From the NCBI GenBank assembly GCA_947561585.1, contig CANNZV010001040.1, positions 140,838 through 204,837 on the forward strand: a DNA stretch of 64,000 bases, written 5' to 3'. This stretch comes from Caprella mutica (lineage: Eukaryota > Arthropoda > Malacostraca > Amphipoda > Caprellidae). A program made the translations under genes and the position numbers. This document shows, one piece after another, positions 58,077 to 64,000 of this stretch (position 1 is the stretch's first letter; every line of letters starts with the position of its first letter). The notes under the pieces were generated by a model. The model was not told where the DNA came from. It did no database searches and saw only the letters and a list, made by a program, of their open reading frames with translations.

Positions 58077-59490
58077 AGTTGCCAAGTATTCAATTGCGAT
58101 TAGAGTCTTAAACCACTGACTTCTCTATGTATCCATCTTTAAAGGTTCCCTCCACTTTAACTTTTTTATTATTCTATTGATTAGAACTAAGGTTACAGAT
58201 TATAAAACTACAAACAATTTCAACTTTGGTTCTATATTTTTATTATAATATGTAATTTGAGTTATTCGAATTTCAAGCAAAGAGAAACAAGGACCCATTG
58301 CCGACAAATTCAAAGCAATAACAAAGCTGATAGACAAATTAAAAAAGGCTAAATGTACCGTCTCCTAAATATCATTACCCTAAGAAACAATAGGTGCCTA
58401 AAATAGTACCTAAATACCTAATTGCTATTAAATTTACGATAATATGATACAAAGTTACTCTCTTACACTTTTTCTTCTATTTAATCTTAGAAATGTCGCA
58501 CAGTGAAAGTTGAGTGTGACTGTTTCTTGTATAATTAATTACGAAGCGAATAATTAATCAATTTCTTTTCTGTTACCTGTTCTATGTTTTATAACCTTAG
58601 TTCTACAAATTTAAAGCATTTCTAGACAAATTTAAATTTGAGTGGAGAGAACCTTGACCTAACACACACAGAGCCACGCTGCTACTTTGTGCGTTCCCAG
58701 CTTCAAATTTAACAGTTATAATTCGTCAATAGGGTAAGTTATTCAATAGCCTTTCATTAATTATATTTGATATAGTATATTATATAAAAACATTAATACA
58801 CAGTTTGTCAGATTTGTAAATATTATATAATTGCAGGTTTCAGTCAGGAACCTACCTACTCAACCTATCTTACATCTTACAGGCTTAAACTATTATTTCA
58901 ATAATTCTCGTTAGTCCGTTCCTATTAGCAACTATATAATATATTATTATGATGTAAAATTTACTTATTATTTTCCTATACAGTCTTAGTTAGTTTTATA
59001 TCAGTATTATCCATTGAAATTATTCGAATAATTACTTAACCTTGGTTGCATGGTATAAAATAAATAATAAATAATTTATAAAGTGATCTTTGAATAGTTC
59101 TCAATCATACCTAACAATAATAGTAAATTATTTCTCACTTTATTATCTTTTCAAATATTTTTTATGTGCTATATAAAATATAATTGAATTTACTGATATT
59201 TCATTTCAATGGACTACATAGCAAATGATTTACAGGTGTTCTCAAAAGCCAATTACAGTGAAACGGAGTTATAAAGTTTTGGATCCTTCATATTTCAGAG
59301 CCACTTAATATCTTGGTTCTCATTTTATACTCATGTGCTTTATAGCTCAGGAGTTTTACTCTACCAGTCTCTAGCTGATAAAATTACTGAAGCGCCTGTA
59401 GAATGACGCAATCAAAGTCTACATCCACTTCACGAAGGCAGATCACGAGGACGTCCCATTCTGGTTAGTGCAAATCTCCAGCATCACCGT
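58077..59490. other. Intergenic, no gene seen
   Basis: AT-rich. It contains a lone relative of the 108-bp unit (59178-59265) and part of the CACCTGAGTTATGAA family near 59255-59350. No coding signal. Confidence 0.5.
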
Positions 59491-59493
59491 TTA

Positions 59494-60620
59494 CAGGGTG
59501 CGGAGAAAGTCCCCGATCATATAAAAATGTTAATTTATTGAGTTGTGATGGATGAAATAAAACAAAACTTATCACACAATATCTCAATAAACCCATTTAA
59601 CAGTTCTACCAATTAATTTTCAATGTGACCACCATTGGCGGCGATTACTCTCTCGAGTCTACCTCTGAAGCTCTTTACTGCGGCACGAAACGTTTCTTGG
59701 AGAATTTTGGCCCATTGTCGCTCGAGGGACTTTTTCAGAGTTTCCGTACTATCCTGAGCAGTAGTGCACGCTTCCTTCTCCAAGATGGACCACACACAAA
59801 AGTCCAGAGGGATCAGGTCCGGCGATGAAGGAGGCCACAATTCCTTCCTCCAAAACGCAGGAATGTGACGCTCACACTAATCCTGAGTTTTGTTCGCTGT
59901 GTGCGAGGGCGCACCGTCCTGTTGAAAGTTAAAAGGCCTGTCCTAGAAGTGCTTCTTTATCTCGACTTGTCCTGGAGTCAAAATATCCTCGATATACGAT
60001 TTTGCGTTAACTTTAGCGCCTTCTTTGACGAAAATGAGAGGAGATCTCCAACTCTCAGAGATGGCAGCTCAAGTTAACCATCACAGAGGTAGGCTTTTAG
60101 CGACGGTAAACAGTCTTTACGGATGGAGGGATACTGTCAGCACTTTGTGTCAAAATTCTATCGGTCTGGGAGTTGAATTTGGCCTCCACAGTGAACAATT
60201 TCTCATCTGAAAAGACGATCTCAACAGCCTGCGTGGCATCTTTCATTGCATTCAAAAGAATCTTTGATCTGTCCAGCCTCTTTTGTTTCTGCAAGTCCGT
60301 GAGCTGTTGCATGTTGGTCATTTTGAAGGGAGACAACTTGGGGTCTTCTTTGACGATGGTTCTCACACTTTTTTCGTCGATATCCATACTCTTAGCCATC
60401 TTTCTCATGCTTCGTTTGAGGTTCCTCCTTATTCGCTCTCTAACTGCTTTGATTTTGGTTGGAGTGCATGCAGTGCGAGGTCATCCACACCTGTGACGAT
60501 CACCTGTTATCTCCAGTTCTTGGTAGCGTTTAACAGCATCCCTAACGGTCGATTTCGGTGCTTTTAACAGCTTGACAATCTCTGACGTTATGTAAAAAAA
60601 ACACAAGACGTCGAAGGAAT
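59494..60620 (-). pseudogene. Mariner-family transposase, copy 2, with C-terminus and one TIR
   Basis: Same family as 28172-28900 but retaining the 3' part. From the right: HTH (TSEIVKLLKAPKSTVRDAV), in-frame stop in the linker, RKMAKSMDIDEKSVRTIV (from 60408), first Asp in VFSDEKLFTVE, a stop after SVKTVYRR, second Asp in FQQDGAPSHTAN, another stop, then WPPSSPDLIPLDF with the third Asp, ending at 59613 (GGHIEN). Roughly 32 residues separate the last two Asp. TACAGGGTGCGGAGAAAGTC at 59492 is a plausible mariner-type end flanked by TA. No matching inverted end was found to the right, so the element is truncated on that side. Inactive. Confidence 0.88.
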
Positions 60621-61137
60621 GTAGCGTTGCCATTGGATCTAAAAGGGATGGGTGGAGCTTCTCATATTGTTTTTCCGCTAATTACACTTGCACTAATTAC
60701 ACTTGTGCTAAATACACCTGCACTAAATATTTTATCTTTAATTGTGTGTTTTGAAATTAGTTGTTCTCTAATTAAATTATTAGTAATTATACGTTCCATC
60801 ATTATTTTACCTTCTTTTAAATGTTTATAATTATTTTACCGTTATTTATATTATCGTATTTTGATTGTTTATCAATTATATTTTTCATAATTAAAAGTTT
60901 TGAAATTATAGTTTTACTATTTATTTTGTTGCTTATTATTTTACCTCTAATTAATTTACTAGTAATTATTTTCTACATTTTATGAGTTTCGTAATTATGT
61001 GTTTATTAATAATGTTTCCCGCATTTGGGTAATTTATAATTAAAATTTTCATTTTATGCCGTTTTCTATTTATATTATTACTAATTAATCGTGTCCATAT
61101 TAGTTTATCTAAATTATTTTTTAGTTTTATGATTATA

Positions 61138-62156
61138 CAGGGTGGCGCAAAAAAAAAGGAAACCCATTTTCAAAAAAATTCATAATAGGAATAATTTATT
61201 CCCATATGGTAGTAGTAAAAATTAAATCATACTATTTTTCATTCAATTAAGGGTTTGGTTATTAACTCTTTCATTCATGTAAATACATCTTCATCACCAA
61301 TCACGATATCTTCTACAAAATGTGCATATTTTGCAGAAACCATTTTACAAAATTTAGACGATGCGGTAAATCAGTTCTTAGAGTTCGAGCCTTACATGCA
61401 TCTTAAAAGGATAATATCTAAAATAGTTTTTAACAATTTAGTGAAATGTGTCTTAAATGATATCTAATTCTTAACATCTGATTTATATTTTTGTATTATC
61501 AATAAGCTGTTCATGAAAAAGATTAATGTTTTCATGTGTTCATTCTTTTCTCCTGCGACATGATCAATTTTTGTTCAAATTTAAAGTGGTTTCTTCAGTT
61601 TTGAACTTATTAACATTTGTCAATGTGGTTTTACAGTTGGTGGAAATCTTTCCGGAAAGCAATGTTCAAAATGAGGTTAAACCTGCGTAAAACTTACAAT
61701 ATTTAAAAAAAATTCACAACAAAACTGTGTTCTTTTAAAAGCTGCATTTTGAGGGTATCGAATATGATATAAAAATTAATGGCGAGATGATCTTATAAAG
61801 ATATTAATTTTACCTTCAAAAAACAACTTTCAAATGGTAATATATTTTTTCATTTTCTCTTATTTGTTACAAAAAAAATTGTAGAATTTATTGTTTTTAC
61901 ATCCATATAAAATGAAGTATACCTCTTACGATTTTTTTTTCATATATTTCGTGCTCGCGCAAGTCATTTTTAGGTACCTTTTTTTAATTCGCTGCAGAAT
62001 GTTTAATTTGTGTCGTAACTCTTAACAAATTATCAATCAAGCTAGATGCATAAAAAAGTAAACGAATAAAACTGTGTTTTTAGAAAATTTCTAGCTTTGA
62101 TAGTTTGTAAAATAAACTAATTTGAAAATAGGTTTCCTTTTTTTTGCGCAACCTTG
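61138..62156. mobile_element. Long-TIR mariner-type element, copy 2, left TIR deleted
   Basis: Counterpart of 29451-30642. It starts CAGGGTGGCGCAAAAAAAAA and ends CAACCTTG, with TA flanks. The left arm jumps from CCCATTTTCAAA directly to AAATTCATAATAGG, removing most of the ~220-bp inverted repeat, while the right arm (about 61930-62156) is complete. Confidence 0.85.
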
Positions 62157-63461
62157 TATATAAAAATATTTTTCTTTTTAATTTAATAAGACATAAGACC
62201 ATAAGACATTCTACCATAAGAGACATTAGGTAAAATTTAAAATAGAAATCAAATTAGCTTAGATTGGTAGAAACCTACAACCTCAAAAAAAAATTAAATA
62301 GAGAAATCATAGTACCTACGTATATGAAATCAAGGGTTGGTTTCGATTACCCCCTCCTCCGATTGTTGCTGTCGAAATTTCGAAATTGATACTGAAATAG
62401 CACGATGTTAATATAGGGTTGAGAAAATAAAATTCGAAATCGTTAAATTTATTTATTTTTTCATCAATCCAAGGTGAAAATAATATTTAACTTTAATTCA
62501 AAAATAACACGAAAATGCCAAGTGAAATTTGCCAACAAAAAATCATAAATAGTGAAAACTACAAATGTCAGATTTAGAAATGAATCATCACTATGAATAC
62601 CTCATTGATTAGAAAGCACACAGTCAAAAAGAGAGGTTTGATTTAGTCTAGTTAAATAAGGTTTAAGGGGACTATTGGTTGTTTGTTACTTATAAATTAT
62701 TATTGATAACACTTAAAAATATATATTAAAAATAATGATATAATATTAGCTCTGTTGACCTCTTCGTATTAGATTCAAGTAGTGTGAACCTAATTCCTAA
62801 ATCTATGTGTACATATACACCTTAGGAATACTGAACAACTGATCCAAAATAAAAAAAAGGTATTTTTATTATACATTTTTTTACTTGAAATAAGAGATGA
62901 ATGTTATATCAAATCAAACCACACATTGTTTTTATATATCCTAATATACTTTTCGTGTTACAGTTATTGAATAATTAAGACCTAATAGTTATCACAAACT
63001 AAGTTAATAAAATTCCAAATAAATTCAATTGAAAGATCTACTGTAGTATTATTATAAGTTCTGATTTTTCTTCTCAACTGAATACAATATTATATAGCAC
63101 ACGTGCCACCAAACTCTCCTGTGAAAATACAACTATTATCAAACAAAATAAGTAAATTAGTAATCAAATGTTCTAATAAATACCATGACGTCATTTTCAA
63201 CTTAAAAAGAATATTACAATCAATAATTTCATGTCTTCTTTAACTTACATATCTATAAATTATCATAGATACAATTACTCTCATCAAATTATTATTTGAA
63301 AATTAGAAAATTTAAATTTTAGAAACTAGCAACATGCAGTGACTCTTTTCTCTAACAGTACCTACCTATCATACAGCTCGTAAAAAACTGAAAATTAACT
63401 GATGTTTAAATTAAATAAGATGGTAAGAAATAAGTAAACTTTACAAGCTCATGTCAATATA

Positions 63462-64000
63462 CAGGGTCTTTCACGGAAACTGTCATACATATAAAAAAAA
63501 TTTACGATGAATTTATGCCATACATAATTCACAAAGTTCAGACCCTTTAGAAATGCACAAAAAACAGCGATTACAATTCTGCCAGTGGTGGCAAAAACAG
63601 CTTGGTAATTTTCTCGCAGAGACTAATATGATCCAACACAATGTGGTTTATGAGAAGAACTGCTCTTAACAGACAAAATGACAGATGTTAGGCTTTGGTG
63701 CACCCACTTGAAATCGAAGAAAAGCAACGACAAAGAGATAAAAAGTCAATGGCTTGGGTTGGTTTCATCGAAAGAGAGACATTTGAGCCTCATATTGGTT
63801 TAAAGATGAAAATGCAGTGAAAGTTAATGGGGAATTATATGGAGGGGTGTTGAATGAACACCTTTTCTCACAAATATCAGGAAACAATGGTGGTTTCAAC
63901 AAGATGGAGCAACTCCTCACTGCATAATGGCAAACATTGAAATGTTACAAATCAAATTTAAGGCTCACTTAATTTCAAGGAGAGCTGCTTGGCCAAGATG
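63462..64000 (+). mobile_element. Mariner remnant with DD34D fragment, copy 2 (partial)
   Basis: Counterpart of 31923-32579. It starts at CAGGGTCTTTCACGGAAACT with a TA flank, contains WWFQQDGATPHC at about 63890, and is cut by the window end just before the third catalytic Asp. Confidence 0.85.

Larger units (their letters stand above)
59873..64000. repeat. Composite repeat block, copy 2 of 2 (runs off the window)
   Basis: Direct-orientation near-duplicate of 28180-32600. Differences include two CACTAATTACACTTG-type units fewer (about 60680), about 180 bases missing from the left TIR of the long-TIR element near 61172, a repeated 'aagacataagaccat' near 62187, and scattered single-base changes. 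Confidence 0.92.

Noticed and set aside
1..64000. tRNA, rRNA or other structured RNA genes
   Set aside because: I looked for cloverleaf-like and A/B-box sequences by eye and found none convincing. A covariance-model scan would be decisive.

Overview
The window is AT-rich, intron-bearing eukaryotic DNA from an arthropod, most likely an insect. The evidence is an insect-type SLC5 (SGLT-like) gene split into 14 exons with GT-AG introns, a CsRn1/Kabuki-type Ty3/Gypsy retrotransposon, and many mariner, hAT and MITE remnants. I cannot name the species. The sequence looks like a draft assembly with one run of 24 N.

Layout. 1-15.3 kb has no gene I can support. It is a field of tandem arrays (units of about 15, 31, 20, 47 and 21 bp), a dispersed repeat family with Helitron-like 3' ends, a perfect 110-bp palindrome and a 1-kb element bracketed by inverted repeats. 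15,363-25,981 (+) is a complete sodium/sugar cotransporter gene of 674 codons. Every exon boundary can be placed and the reading frame closes through all 14 exons. Its introns hold a 32-bp minisatellite, a foldback element and several MITEs. 26.3-28.2 kb is intergenic with a 19-bp array. 28.2-32.6 kb is a composite block of mariner-family remnants that recurs, in the same orientation, at 59.9-64.0 kb and runs off the window end. 32,849-38,590 (-) is a five-exon gene for a predicted secreted, cysteine-containing protein of 317 residues with a C-type-lectin-like C-terminus, followed upstream by two orphan exon-like segments near 40.1-40.3 kb. 38.7-49.0 kb is mainly nested DNA transposons: a TTAA-flanked element holding two smaller ones, a 2.15-kb long-inverted-repeat element, a hAT-ended element carrying a mariner transposase remnant, and an 850-bp foldback palindrome. 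49,766-58,072 is a full-length, young-looking Gypsy retrotransposon with a CGAG target duplication, long LTRs, a tRNA-Trp-like primer site, gag with an unusual CHCC zinc finger, and pol in the -1 frame behind a canonical A AAA AAC slippery site.

Only two host genes are supported, and nothing suggests that they work together. The rest of the window is a record of transposon insertion, nesting and tandem-array growth. The best candidates for something unusual are the foldback family with TTGCTCGAA arrays, the Helitron-like family with a recoverable insertion site, the Gypsy frameshift and zinc-finger arrangement, and the orphan exons near 40.2 kb. All coordinates and splice sites were read by eye. 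No searches were run.
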